64,000 nucleotides of DNA from Accumulibacter sp. GTDB lineage: Bacteria > Pseudomonadota > Gammaproteobacteria > Burkholderiales > Rhodocyclaceae. The notes under the pieces were generated by a model, which worked only from the letters and a program-made list of their open reading frames with translations, did not search any database and was not told where the DNA came from. Made by a program: the position numbers and the translations under genes. The first letter of the stretch is position 1, and each line of letters starts with the position of its first letter. Location of the stretch: positions 34,896 to 98,895 of the forward strand of contig JAFLDO010000014.1 in the NCBI GenBank assembly GCA_017302455.1. Direction: 5' to 3'. Shown piece after piece: positions 19,583-28,146 of the stretch.

Positions 19583-19834
19583 TGTCCTTCGGCGATTCTG
19601 TCTTTCGGGGTCGTTTCTGTCAATCCAACACGACCCACCGCAGCGTCGCGGTGCCCCGGTCGGCGGGAACACCTGCCGGTGGCCACCGCCACCGGGATCG
19701 CCCGCATCACTTGCCAGCGGCGACGTTATGGCGTCTAATCGCCAGGCTTTCCCGCTCCGTGGCTCCGCGGATCCAGGCGCTCCGCCGATGCGCTGCCGCC
19801 GACAGTCGCGCGCGGGCAAACGGAGGAACCGCAC

Positions 19835-20281
19835 GTGTTTTCGCCCGAATGGTGGCACTGGATCGTCCTCGGACTCGCCCTGACGATGGCCGAGATGGCC
19901 ATCCCCGCCTTCTTTGTCGTCTGGTTCGGGATTGCCGCGGCCGGCGTCGGACTGATCCTGCTAGCCGCACCCGACATCGGCTTTTCGACCCAGATCCTGC
20001 TCTGGGCGGCGTTGTCGGCGGCGCTGGTCGCCATCTGGTTCCGCTATCTGAAGCCTCGCACGATGACCGCAGTCGGCACCTCGGCGGCAACCGTAGCCGG
20101 CGAGGTCGGCATCCTGGTGGCCAGCATCACCCCGGATAGCCGTGGTCAGGTGCGTTTTCAGAAGCCGATTCTCGGCTCCGATTCCTGGGAATGCTATTCG
20201 GAAACGACGATTCAGGCCGGCGAACGCGTTCGCGCCGTCGCCGTCGAAGGGAGCTACATCAAAGTGGAGAAAGCAAGATGA
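19835..20281 (+). CDS. NfeD-like membrane protein
   Basis: 148 aa. Two or three membrane segments in the first 75 residues (WIVLGLALTMAEMAIPAFFV, then IGFSTQILLWAALSAALVAIW) are followed by a soluble OB-fold-like domain (TVAGEVGILVASITPDSRG ... AGERVRAVAVEGSYIKVEKA). This is the short NfeD form always paired with an SPFH-domain protein. The stop overlaps the next start as ATGA, so the two are translated together. The pair forms membrane scaffold complexes thought to organise lipid-raft-like domains. Confidence 0.9.
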   Translation: MFSPEWWHWIVLGLALTMAEMAIPAFFVVWFGIAAAGVGLILLAAPDIGFSTQILLWAALSAALVAIWFRYLKPRTMTAVGTSAATVAGEVGILVASITPDSRGQVRFQKPILGSDSWECYSETTIQAGERVRAVAVEGSYIKVEKAR

Positions 20282-21144
20282 CCGGCATGACCGTTTTTTC
20301 ACTCGTCCTTCTCGTGTTCGTCGCGGTCACCGTCGCCTACGGCGTGCGCATCGTTCCGCAGGGCGAGGAGTGGATCGTGCAGCGCCTCGGCAAGTATTGC
20401 ATGACACTGCTGCCGGGGCTGCGCTTCATCATTCCCTACGTCGACATCGTCTCCTACAAGGTGACCACCAAGGACATCATTCTCGATGTCCAGGAACAGG
20501 AAGTGATCACGCGCGACAATGCCGTGATCGTGGTCAACGCCATTGCCTTCATCAAGGTCACCGACCCGGTGAAAGCCGTTTACGGCGTCCAGGATTATTC
20601 GGAGGCCATTCGCAACATGATCATGACCACCCTGCGCTCGATCGTCGGCGACATGGAGCTGGATCAGGCACTGTCGTCACGCGACACCATCAAGGCACGC
20701 CTGAAAGCCGGGGTCGCCGACGAAGCGCTGGACTGGGGTCTGACCGTCAAATCGGTCGAGATCCAGGACATCAAACCCTCGCAGTCGATGCAGCGCGCCA
20801 TGGAAATGCAGGCCTCGGCCGAGCGCGAGCGCAAGGCCATGGTGACGCGCGCCGAAGGCGAAAAACAGTCGATGATCCTGACCGCCGAAGCGCGCCTGGA
20901 ATCGGCCAAGCGTGATGCGGAAGCCCAGGTTACCCTCGCCGAGGCATCGTCGCAGGCTATCACCAAGGTCAATGGGGCGTTCGGCAACAACGAACTGCCG
21001 ATGCTGTACCTACTCGGCGAAAAATACATAACCAGCCTCACGCGGATCGCCGAGTCCGACAACGCCAAGCTCGTGCTCCTGCCGGCCGATCTGCAGAGTA
21101 CCCTGCGCGGACTCTTCCAGCGCTTGCCCGGGAGCGGACCGTGA
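20278..21144 (+). CDS. SPFH/stomatin-family membrane protein (QmcA-like)
   Basis: 288 aa. One N-terminal membrane anchor (VFSLVLLVFVAVTVAYGV) precedes an SPFH domain with the classic stomatin blocks IVPQGEEWIVQRLGKY, LLPGLRFIIPYVD, QEVITRDNAVIVVNAIAFIK and NMIMTTLRSIVGDMELD. A coiled coil rich in Glu/Ala follows (about 180-235), with the conserved tail NNELPMLYLLGEKYI. The ATG at 20278 overlaps the NfeD stop; the track to the left is a read-through of the other frame. It is expected to oligomerise into a membrane cage with NfeD. Function in protein quality control or membrane organisation is inferred from the family. Confidence 0.92.
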   Translation: MTGMTVFSLVLLVFVAVTVAYGVRIVPQGEEWIVQRLGKYCMTLLPGLRFIIPYVDIVSYKVTTKDIILDVQEQEVITRDNAVIVVNAIAFIKVTDPVKAVYGVQDYSEAIRNMIMTTLRSIVGDMELDQALSSRDTIKARLKAGVADEALDWGLTVKSVEIQDIKPSQSMQRAMEMQASAERERKAMVTRAEGEKQSMILTAEARLESAKRDAEAQVTLAEASSQAITKVNGAFGNNELPMLYLLGEKYITSLTRIAESDNAKLVLLPADLQSTLRGLFQRLPGSGP

Positions 21145-21247
21145 GCCGCTGTGGCGATGCGGCCACCTGGGTCGTCGAGCGCACCGCGTTCACCGCGACG
21201 ACCTGCCGCCCGTCCCGGGCAGGAACTTTGCTCCCGGGCGCGATGCA

Positions 21248-21391
21248 ATGAACGCCGGGTGGATCGTCTTTGGTCTGTGTGTCGTCTTCGTTCTCGGCGC
21301 CGCGATCCCCCTCATCAGGACCCGCGGCGGCGACAAGGCGCCTCCCCTGCCACGCCGGGACACCCTGCGCGACTGGCGCAACGAAAAGTAG
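21248..21391 (+). CDS. Small single-pass membrane protein (47 aa)
   Basis: A short frame reading MNAGWIVFGLCVVFVLGAAI, then PLIRTRGGDKAPPLPRR and DTLRDWRNEK, then TAG. One clear membrane helix (residues 4-23) is followed by a basic, proline-rich cytoplasmic tail ending in a DWR motif. It lies 103 bases after the SPFH gene on the same strand. The layout resembles the tiny membrane proteins seen after stomatin-like genes in related bacteria, but that is from memory. Codon third positions are mostly G or C, as in neighbouring genes. It may be a further subunit of the NfeD-SPFH complex. Confidence 0.6.
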   Translation: MNAGWIVFGLCVVFVLGAAIPLIRTRGGDKAPPLPRRDTLRDWRNEK

Positions 21392-21452
21392 CGTCGCTGC
21401 CGTCGGCCAATCCCAGGCGGGACGAGTGCGACGGCCCAGGCGCGGACCAGCG

Positions 21453-22775
21453 CTACCGACGACCGATCGAAAAGTACTCAAGCCCCGCCCGGCGGGGCAC
21501 TGCGGGATCGTAGAGATTGCGGCCGTCGAATATCACCGGCGTCTTGAGCAGCGACTTGATCGCCGCAAAATTCGGGGCGCGAAACTCCTTCCACTCCGTG
21601 ACGATCGCCAATACATCGGCACCCTTGAGGGCCTCCATCGGCATGCTGGCAAACTCGATGCGCGTTTCGCCGGCAAAGATGCGCTGTGCCTCACGCGTCG
21701 CTGCGGGATCATAGGCCCGGACGCGCGCACCCCGCGCCAACAGGTCCGCGATGAGCACGCGGCTGGGCGCCTCACGCATGTCGTCGGTGTTGGGTTTGAA
21801 CGCCAGGCCCCAGAGAGCGATCGTCATGCCCGACAGGTCCTCGCCGAGGCGTTTGACGATCTTTTGCGTGAGCACCGCCTTCTGGGCCTGGTTGACTTCC
21901 TCCGCCGCCTGCACCACCTTGAGTTCATGACCCGCGGCGCGCGCCGTGCGCAGCAGGGCCTGTACGTCTTTCGGGAAGCATGAGCCGCCGTAACCGACGC
22001 CGGGGTACAGGAAGTCGAAACCTATCCGGGGGTCGGAACCAATGCCCTTGCGCACCAGTTCAATATCCGCCTGCAGACTTTCGCTCAGGTTCGCCAGATC
22101 GTTCATGAAACTGATGCGTGTCGCCAGCATCGCGTTGGCGGCGTACTTGGTCAACTCCGCGCTTTTCACATCCATGATCAGCAAACGCTCGTGGTTACGC
22201 TGGAAGGGGGCGTATAGCTCGCGCATCAGGTCCAGGGCACGAGCGTCCTGACCGCCGACGACAATACGGTCCGGCTTCATGAAGTCGTCAACAGCAGCGC
22301 CCTCTTTCAGGAACTCGGGATTGGAAACGACGCTGAATTCGATGGTCAGCCGACGCTGAGCAAGCTCATCGGCAATGACGGCGCTTACCTGTTCGGCCGT
22401 GCCCACGGGCACCGTGGATTTGTTCACGACGACCTTGTACTCCGTCATGAAGCGACCGACATTGCGCGCGCCCGCCATCACACTATCCAGGTCGGCAGAA
22501 CCGTCCTGATCCGGGGGCGTGCCGACGGCGATGAATTGCAGCAAACCATGGTCCACGGCTTCTTCGATATCGGTGGTAAAGCGCAGGCGACCAGCCGCCA
22601 CGTTACGCTTGACCATCCACTCGAGGCCTGGCTCGAAAATCGGGATACTCCCTTCCTGAAGCAGGCGAATCTTTTCAGCATCGAGGTCGAGACAGAGAAC
22701 GTCATTGCCGACGTCGGCCAAACAGGTGCCGGAAACCAGCCCCACGTAGCCGGTACCGATGACCGTGATTTTCAT
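21453..22775 (-). CDS. ugd: UDP-glucose 6-dehydrogenase
   Basis: 440-aa NAD-dependent enzyme oxidising UDP-glucose to UDP-glucuronate. It shows [19 protein letters not shown] (NAD site), [19 protein letters not shown] and the catalytic Cys in [11 protein letters not shown]. Length and blocks are those of bacterial Ugd. It is the last gene of the arn operon, 33 bases after arnD, with a strong GAGGGGGATT box before ATG 22775. UDP-glucuronate is the substrate of the decarboxylase encoded two genes upstream, so the operon carries its own precursor supply. Confidence 0.95.
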   Translation of the reverse strand: MKITVIGTGYVGLVSGTCLADVGNDVLCLDLDAEKIRLLQEGSIPIFEPGLEWMVKRNVAAGRLRFTTDIEEAVDHGLLQFIAVGTPPDQDGSADLDSVMAGARNVGRFMTEYKVVVNKSTVPVGTAEQVSAVIADELAQRRLTIEFSVVSNPEFLKEGAAVDDFMKPDRIVVGGQDARALDLMRELYAPFQRNHERLLIMDVKSAELTKYAANAMLATRISFMNDLANLSESLQADIELVRKGIGSDPRIGFDFLYPGVGYGGSCFPKDVQALLRTARAAGHELKVVQAAEEVNQAQKAVLTQKIVKRLGEDLSGMTIALWGLAFKPNTDDMREAPSRVLIADLLARGARVRAYDPAATREAQRIFAGETRIEFASMPMEALKGADVLAIVTEWKEFRAPNFAAIKSLLKTPVIFDGRNLYDPAVPRRAGLEYFSIGRR

Positions 22776-22808
22776 GTCAATCCCCCTCCTGCAGCCGAAC
22801 GCTGCGAA

Positions 22809-23732
22809 TCAACGCAAAGCCTCTCGGCGTATCTCGGCTCCCTGCACCAGGAGTTCGCCAGAGCGACCCGGCACCGTGCCCCAGACTATCTCGTGGCGAG
22901 GCAGCGTCACCGGGTCCAGCTCCGCGCGCAGTTGGCGCAAGGCAGCCAGCGTATAGCCCTGCTGCTGCCAGCCCAGGAGCAGCTTTTCGAGCACAGGCAA
23001 CAGCTTCATGCCCTCCAGCTCGGCGTGCAGCGTGAATACGTGGCCGGTGGCAGGAGCTTCCCGCGTCAGCGACAGGAGGTGCTCGTGGACGTTTGTCTCG
23101 TCGAGCCCATCCACACCAATCAGTTCGTCCAGCGTCGGCAGGGTGGTGGGCAGTTGCGGGACGTTGACCTCTTCGCCATTCCACACCGGGATGAAAGGCC
23201 GCCAGCCGCGACAGTCGGACGCGTGGGTAAAGCGCAGATCCCGGATCAGGCGCAGGGCGTGCAGATTCATCTGCCAACCGGCTGCACCATGGACGGTGGC
23301 AGCAGCCTTGAAGAGAGCGGCGTAGCGGTCAGCGGCCAGCACCATCTCCCGTTCCGTCCAAGCCGGACCCTCGCCGCGGACGCCGTCCTGCCAGGAAATG
23401 TGGTCCCAGCAGTGGATGCCCGTCTCGAAGCCGGCATCGCGGACGCCGCACAGGAGGTCGGCGCAACGCCGGCCGATGTCCGGTCCCGGCAGCAGGGTAC
23501 CGTACATCAGAGTCCTGAGTCCGTAATGGGAGAGCACCGACGTGCGCGACACCTTCTGCATGAAGCCCGGACGGAAGGCGCGCTTGATCGCGCGGCCGGT
23601 GTGGTCGGGACCCAGGGAGAAGAGAAAGGTAGCGTCGGCAGCGTAACGGCGCAGCAGTTCCACCAGGCGCGGCACGCCGATCCGGGTGCCGCGGTACGTG
23701 TCGACGTCGACTTTGAGGACGAGTTGAGGCAT
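22809..23732 (-). CDS. arnD: ArnD, 4-deoxy-4-formamido-L-arabinose-phosphoundecaprenol deformylase
   Basis: 307-aa polysaccharide-deacetylase-fold protein (NodB-like, metal-dependent). It begins LVLKVDVDTYRGTRIGVPRL, whose VDVDTYRG motif is specific to ArnD. DATFLFSLGPDHTGRA, FETGIHCWDHISWQDGV and FTLHAELEGMKL supply the other catalytic blocks. It removes the formyl group from undecaprenyl-phosphate-L-Ara4FN on the cytoplasmic face, committing the sugar to lipid A transfer. It lies between the ArnA decarboxylase half (15 bases upstream) and ugd. Confidence 0.93.
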   Translation of the reverse strand: MPQLVLKVDVDTYRGTRIGVPRLVELLRRYAADATFLFSLGPDHTGRAIKRAFRPGFMQKVSRTSVLSHYGLRTLMYGTLLPGPDIGRRCADLLCGVRDAGFETGIHCWDHISWQDGVRGEGPAWTEREMVLAADRYAALFKAAATVHGAAGWQMNLHALRLIRDLRFTHASDCRGWRPFIPVWNGEEVNVPQLPTTLPTLDELIGVDGLDETNVHEHLLSLTREAPATGHVFTLHAELEGMKLLPVLEKLLLGWQQQGYTLAALRQLRAELDPVTLPRHEIVWGTVPGRSGELLVQGAEIRREALR

Positions 23733-23747
23733 GCGCCGTGACTATCG

Positions 23748-24791
23748 TCAATCCATCAACTTGCGCGCTTCGGCCACGTCACCCCGATAGGCTTCGAAAA
23801 TCCCCCGCAGCGCGTCCTCGAAACGGACCTTCGGCTCCCAGCCCAGATCGGTCCGGGTGTTGTCGATTTTGGGCACCCGGTGAAACGTATCCTGGTAGCC
23901 CGAGCCGTAGTACTCTGCGGAGGAGGTCTCCAGGACCCTCACCCGGGCGGCGGAGGCCGCGTATTCCGGGTACTCCCTGGCCAGGTCCAGCATCAGCGTC
24001 GCCAGTTCGCGAATGGAGTAGTTGTTCTTCGGATTGCCGATGTTGTAGATCTTGCCGTTGGCGACGCCGTCCTTGTTCTCGATGATCTTCATCAGGGCGT
24101 CGATGCCGTCGCTCACGTAAGTAAAGGAACGTTTCTGCGCACCGCCGTCGACCAGTTTGATCGGTTCGCCGCGCACGATGTGGCCGAGGAACTGCGTGAT
24201 CACCCGCGACGAGCCTTCCTTTGGCGTGTGGATCGAATCCAGGCCGGGGCCGATCCAGTTGAAGGGGCGGATCAGCGTGTACTGCAAACCCTCCTGCTGG
24301 CCGTAGGCGTGGATCACGCGATCCATCATCTGTTTGGCGCAGGCGTAGATCCAGCGCGGCTTGTTGATCGGGCCGTAGACCAGTGGCGAATTCTCGGGAT
24401 CGAATTCGGGATCCTGGCACATCCCGTACACCTCGGAAGTCGAAGGAAAGATGACGCGCTTCCGGTATTTGACCGCTTGGCGGACGATCGGCAGGTTGGC
24501 CTCGAAGTCCAGTTCAAAAACCCGCAGCGGCTCCTTGACATAAGTCGCCGGCGTGGCGATCGCCACCAGCGGCAGAATCACATCGCACTTGCGCACGTGA
24601 TACTCGATCCACTCCTTGCTGATGGTGATGTCGCCCTCGAAGAAATGGAAGCGCTCGTGGCCCAACAGGTCCGCGACACGCTCGCTGTTGAGGTCCATGC
24701 CATAGACCTCCCAGTCGGTGCTGGCGATGATGCTTTGCGAGAGATGATGACCGATGAAGCCGTTGACGCCGAGAATGAGGACTTTTTTCAT
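23748..24791 (-). CDS. UDP-glucuronate decarboxylase (ArnA C-terminal half as a separate protein)
   Basis: 347-aa extended SDR enzyme that oxidises and decarboxylates UDP-glucuronate to UDP-4-keto-pentose. It shows NAD motif VLILGVNGFIGHHLSQSI, PSTSEVYGMCQDPEF, the catalytic Tyr/Lys in PRWIYACAKQMMDR, and RPFNWIGPGLDSIHTPKEG, which is diagnostic for ArnA. In enterobacteria this is the second half of a fused ArnA; here it stands alone 5 bases after the formyltransferase gene. The frame is open to 24908, but family homology and the ATG at 24791 (MKKVLILGVNG) set the start. Confidence 0.92.
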   Translation of the reverse strand: MKKVLILGVNGFIGHHLSQSIIASTDWEVYGMDLNSERVADLLGHERFHFFEGDITISKEWIEYHVRKCDVILPLVAIATPATYVKEPLRVFELDFEANLPIVRQAVKYRKRVIFPSTSEVYGMCQDPEFDPENSPLVYGPINKPRWIYACAKQMMDRVIHAYGQQEGLQYTLIRPFNWIGPGLDSIHTPKEGSSRVITQFLGHIVRGEPIKLVDGGAQKRSFTYVSDGIDALMKIIENKDGVANGKIYNIGNPKNNYSIRELATLMLDLAREYPEYAASAARVRVLETSSAEYYGSGYQDTFHRVPKIDNTRTDLGWEPKVRFEDALRGIFEAYRGDVAEARKLMD

Positions 24792-24796
24792 GGGAT

Positions 24797-25726
24797 TCAG
24801 AGCAAGGGAATAGGATGCTGGCCCACTCGTGCAGGCAGCGCGGAGGGAGGAATGGCTTCGCCGTCGACTTCCAGGGAGAGAATTCTCAGCACCCCACCGT
24901 CGGCGCAACGGGCCAGCAGTCGCGTGTCGTCCGCATACAGCGCTGGCTGCCCGGCCGGCCCGGTCTCGCCCGGCCGGAAAAGGCTACGCGTGATGACGAT
25001 GCGGCGGCCATCCAGGTCAAAGAAGGCACCCGGGTAGGGCGGGGCAACGGCGCGGATCAGGTTGTGCACGACGGCGGCCGGCTGGGCCCAGTCGATGCGA
25101 CCATCCTCCGGCTTGCGCCCAGCGAAATAACTTCCCGCTTTCAGGTCGAGCGGCGCGTGCGCCGCGGTGCCCGCGAGCAGCGCCGGCAGTACTCGGTCCA
25201 GGGCCAGTTCGGCGGCGACCGTCACCTTGTTGAAAACTTCGCGCGCCGTGTCGTCGGGCAGAATCGGCACCGCCTGCCGGGCGACGATCTCGCCGGCATC
25301 CGGCTTGTCGACCATGCGGTGCAAGGTGGCGCCGGTTTCCCGCTCACCGTGGATCAGCGCCCAGTTCACCGGTGCCCGGCCGCGGTACTTGGGCAGCAAC
25401 GAGCCATGCATGTTGTAGGCGCCGCGCGGGATGGCCAGCAAGGCGGGACAAAGCATCAGGCGGTAGTAGAAGGAGAAGAGGAAATCGGGTCGCAGGGCCT
25501 GCACCCGAGCGACGAACTCGGGCGTGCCGGGATCCTCGGGCGTCACGACGGGGATGCCGTAGTCGCCCGCCAGGTCCGCCACCCGCTCGAACCACAGGTT
25601 CTCCGCAGGATCGTCCGCGTGGCTGACCACCAGGGCCACGTCGACGCCATGCGCGATCAGCACCCGCAAGCAACGGGCACCGACGTTGTGGTAGGCGAAG
25701 ACGACGGCGCGTGGGGCAGCGCTCAT
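24797..25726 (-). CDS. UDP-L-Ara4N formyltransferase (ArnA N-terminal half as a separate protein)
   Basis: 309-aa formyltransferase using N10-formyl-tetrahydrofolate. Blocks shared with ArnA are VVFAYHNVGARCLRVL, FLFSFYYRLMLCPALL and the catalytic Asn/His in GAYNMHGSLLPKYRGRAP. The catalytic Asp is in HRMVDKPDAGEIV. The C-terminal domain (LIRAVAPPYPGAFFDLDGRR) is the usual Fmt-like beta barrel. Its ATG overlaps the arnC stop as ATGA. It formylates UDP-L-Ara4N before ArnC moves the sugar to undecaprenyl phosphate. Confidence 0.92.
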   Translation of the reverse strand: MSAAPRAVVFAYHNVGARCLRVLIAHGVDVALVVSHADDPAENLWFERVADLAGDYGIPVVTPEDPGTPEFVARVQALRPDFLFSFYYRLMLCPALLAIPRGAYNMHGSLLPKYRGRAPVNWALIHGERETGATLHRMVDKPDAGEIVARQAVPILPDDTAREVFNKVTVAAELALDRVLPALLAGTAAHAPLDLKAGSYFAGRKPEDGRIDWAQPAAVVHNLIRAVAPPYPGAFFDLDGRRIVITRSLFRPGETGPAGQPALYADDTRLLARCADGGVLRILSLEVDGEAIPPSALPARVGQHPIPLL

Positions 25727-26661
25727 TCGCCTTCTTCCAGCACGGCTTCGATCAGGTAGCGGGGACGGTGGCGCACCTGCAGATAAACGCGTCCCACGTA
25801 TTCACCGAGCAGGCCGATGCCGAACAACGCCAGACCAATCAGGAAGAAGACCAGGGCAAAGAGGGTGAACAGCCCCTCGGCTTCCGGGCCGAGCAGGATT
25901 CGGCGCACGATCAGCAGGACGAACAGCGCCGCCGACCCCATGGAGACGACGATGCCGAGCATCGAGAACCATTGCAGGGGCACCAGTGAAAAACCGGTCA
26001 TCAGGTCGAAGTTGAGACGGATCAGGCTGTACAGCGAGTACTTGGACTCGCCGGCGGCCCGCTCGGCGTGCTCCACCATCACCTCGGTCGGGTGGCGGGC
26101 GAAGGTGTAGGCGAGCGCCGGAATGAAGGTGCTGACCTCGCGGCAGGAATTGATGGCATCCACCACGCTGCGGGAATAGGCTCGCAACATGTTCCCCTGG
26201 TCGGTGATCTTGATGCGCGTGGTCGTCTCGCGCAGGCGGTTCATGGCCTTCGACGCCCAGTTGCGGAACAGGCTGTCCTGGCGCCGGCGGCGGATGCTGC
26301 CGACGTAATCGTGGCCTTCGCGCATCTTGGCGATCAACTTGCCGATCTCTTCCGGCGGGTTTTGCAGGTCGGCATCCAGCGTCACGATGATCTGGCCACG
26401 TGCTTTCTCGAAACCCGCGAGGATCGCCATGTGCTGGCCGGCGTTGGCGGCGAGGAGAATGGCGCGCGTCACTTCGGGTCGCTTCTGGTATTGCTCGCGC
26501 AAAATGGCCGCCGAGCGGTCGCGGCTGCCGTCGTTTACGAAGATGACCTCGTAGGACTCGCCGAGCCGGTCAAGCGCCGGGTAGATGCGGTCGAAGAGGG
26601 TCTGCAGGCCGGCTTCCTCGTCGTAAACCGGAATGACCACGGAGATCTCAGGGGTGCGCAT
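25723..26661 (-). CDS. arnC: ArnC, undecaprenyl-phosphate L-Ara4FN transferase
   Basis: 312-aa GT2-family membrane glycosyltransferase. The nucleotide-binding start is ISVVIPVYDEEAGLQTLFDR and the metal motif is VTLDADLQNPPEE. Two C-terminal helices (about 230-255 and 268-295) anchor it. VGSIRRRRQDSLFRNWASK and ITDQGNMLRAYSR are typical of ArnC. It transfers 4-formamido-L-arabinose from UDP to undecaprenyl phosphate on the inner face of the membrane. It overlaps the next gene by 4 bases and follows arnB by 3. Confidence 0.94.
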   Translation of the reverse strand: MRTPEISVVIPVYDEEAGLQTLFDRIYPALDRLGESYEVIFVNDGSRDRSAAILREQYQKRPEVTRAILLAANAGQHMAILAGFEKARGQIIVTLDADLQNPPEEIGKLIAKMREGHDYVGSIRRRRQDSLFRNWASKAMNRLRETTTRIKITDQGNMLRAYSRSVVDAINSCREVSTFIPALAYTFARHPTEVMVEHAERAAGESKYSLYSLIRLNFDLMTGFSLVPLQWFSMLGIVVSMGSAALFVLLIVRRILLGPEAEGLFTLFALVFFLIGLALFGIGLLGEYVGRVYLQVRHRPRYLIEAVLEEGE

Positions 26662-26664
26662 GGC

Positions 26665-27777
26665 TCAACGCTCGAGTGCTTTGGCGAGGGCCATGCAGAC
26701 ACGTTCCACGTCAGCCTCGGTCATCGCCGGAAACAGCGGCAAGCTAACCGTCCTGGCACCCACATCCTCGGCATGCGGGAACTGACCGGCCCGGAAGCCG
26801 AGGCCGCGATACAGGGTGAACCGGTGCAAGGCCGGGTAATGCACGCCAACGCCTATGCCCTGCTCCTTCATCGCCGCGATAAAGGCCCCGCGGTCGGTGC
26901 CCGGCGGCAACAGCGGCTGCAACATGTGCCAGTTGCTGTTGGCGAAGTCCGCTGGCGGCAGTTCCAGGCCAAGGGCCGGGTCAAGCCGTTCGAAGTATCG
27001 CCGGGCCAGCACCCGGCGCCGCTCGGTGAACCCGTGCAGGCGCTTGAGCTGGCCCAGGCCGATGGCGGCAGCGATATCGGTGAGATTGAACTTGCCTCCC
27101 AGCACGTCCACGTCCATGTTGCCATCGGGCTGGCGTTTGACGCCCTGCAGGCGCAGAAGCTCGCAGCGCTCAGGGCCGATGTCTGCCGGCAGGACCAGCG
27201 CCCCGCCCTCACCGGTGGTCAGGTTCTTGTTGGCGTGGAAGCTGAAGGCGACGAAGTCGCCGGTGCTGCCGATCGTCTTGCCGTTCCAGGACGCGCCGAG
27301 GGACTGCGCCGCATCCTCGACTACCCGCACGCTGTGCCGAGCGGCGATGGCGTAGAGGCGATCACGGTCGACGGGCAGACCGGCGAGATCCACGGGGATG
27401 AGGGCTCTCGTCCGCGGCGTAATGGCGGCTTCGAGCAAATCGAGGTCAAGGTTCCGGGTCGCCGGATCGATGTCCACCAGCACCGGTGTGGCGCCCACTT
27501 CGAGGATCACGTTGGCCGTGGCCACCCAGGTCAAGGGGGTGCTGATCACCTCGTCACCGGCACCGACCCCCGCCAGGCGCAGTGCCACTTCGAGGGCAGC
27601 AGTGCCGGAGTTGAAAGCACGCACACAGCGGCCGCCGCAGAAATCCGAGAGAGCAGCCTCGAAGGCCTGTACCTGCGGACCGCTGGTGATCCAGCCGGAG
27701 CGCAGGACGTCGGCAACCGCGGCAATGGTCTCCTCGTCGATCGATGGACGGGTGAAGGGGAGAAACGTTGCGCTCAC
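26665..27777 (-). CDS. arnB: ArnB, UDP-4-amino-4-deoxy-L-arabinose aminotransferase
   Basis: 370-aa DegT/DnrJ/EryC1-family PLP enzyme that aminates the UDP-4-keto-pentose using glutamate. The PLP lysine is in FSFHANKNLTTGEGGALV. ATFLPFTRPSIDEETIAAV, RAFNSGTAALEVALRLAG and GVGVHYPALHRFTLYRGLGF are ArnB blocks. The open frame reaches 27972, but a GTG at 27777 overlaps the upstream stop (GTGA) and yields the family N-terminus VSATFLPF, so it is chosen. Confidence 0.94.
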   Translation of the reverse strand: MSATFLPFTRPSIDEETIAAVADVLRSGWITSGPQVQAFEAALSDFCGGRCVRAFNSGTAALEVALRLAGVGAGDEVISTPLTWVATANVILEVGATPVLVDIDPATRNLDLDLLEAAITPRTRALIPVDLAGLPVDRDRLYAIAARHSVRVVEDAAQSLGASWNGKTIGSTGDFVAFSFHANKNLTTGEGGALVLPADIGPERCELLRLQGVKRQPDGNMDVDVLGGKFNLTDIAAAIGLGQLKRLHGFTERRRVLARRYFERLDPALGLELPPADFANSNWHMLQPLLPPGTDRGAFIAAMKEQGIGVGVHYPALHRFTLYRGLGFRAGQFPHAEDVGARTVSLPLFPAMTEADVERVCMALAKALER

Positions 27778-28145
27778 GAGTTGGCCACCAGGAGCAGGCC
27801 GATGATGATGAAGCCGATACCCAACAGCTTCTGCAGGACCAGCACCTCGCCGAACCAGTAGTGGGCAATCACCGCATTGACTACATAACCGATCGAAAGC
27901 ATCGGGTAGGCAATGCTCACCGGCACCCGCGACAGGGCCATGATCCAGACCACCACGCTGACCGCATAACAAGCCATGCCACCGATGATGAACGGCTCGC
28001 CAGCGATCTTCATGCCGATCGGGATGACGTTGTCGAGCTGGAAATCGAAATGGCCGATGGCATTGGTGCCCGCCTTGAGCAGCAGTTGCGCGGCGGCGTT
28101 GAGCAGCACGCCGGTGAGGATCAGGATGAAGGCTATCGTGGTCAT
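27774..28145 (-). CDS. SMR-family flippase subunit (ArnE/ArnF-like)
   Basis: 123-aa membrane protein with four predicted helices of the EmrE/small multidrug resistance type: ILILTGVLLNAAAQLLLKAG, FIIGGMACYAVSVVVWIMAL, ISIAYPMLS-like VSIAYPMLSIGYVVNAVIAH, and KLLGIGFIIIGLLLVAN. In the arn operon this fold is used by ArnE and ArnF, which flip undecaprenyl-phosphate-L-Ara4N. Only one such gene is present, so it may work as a homodimer. ATG 28145 lies 1 base after the arnT stop; the longer frame upstream is Arg-rich antisense-like sequence. Confidence 0.88.
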   Translation of the reverse strand: MTTIAFILILTGVLLNAAAQLLLKAGTNAIGHFDFQLDNVIPIGMKIAGEPFIIGGMACYAVSVVVWIMALSRVPVSIAYPMLSIGYVVNAVIAHYWFGEVLVLQKLLGIGFIIIGLLLVANS

Positions 28146-28146
28146 C

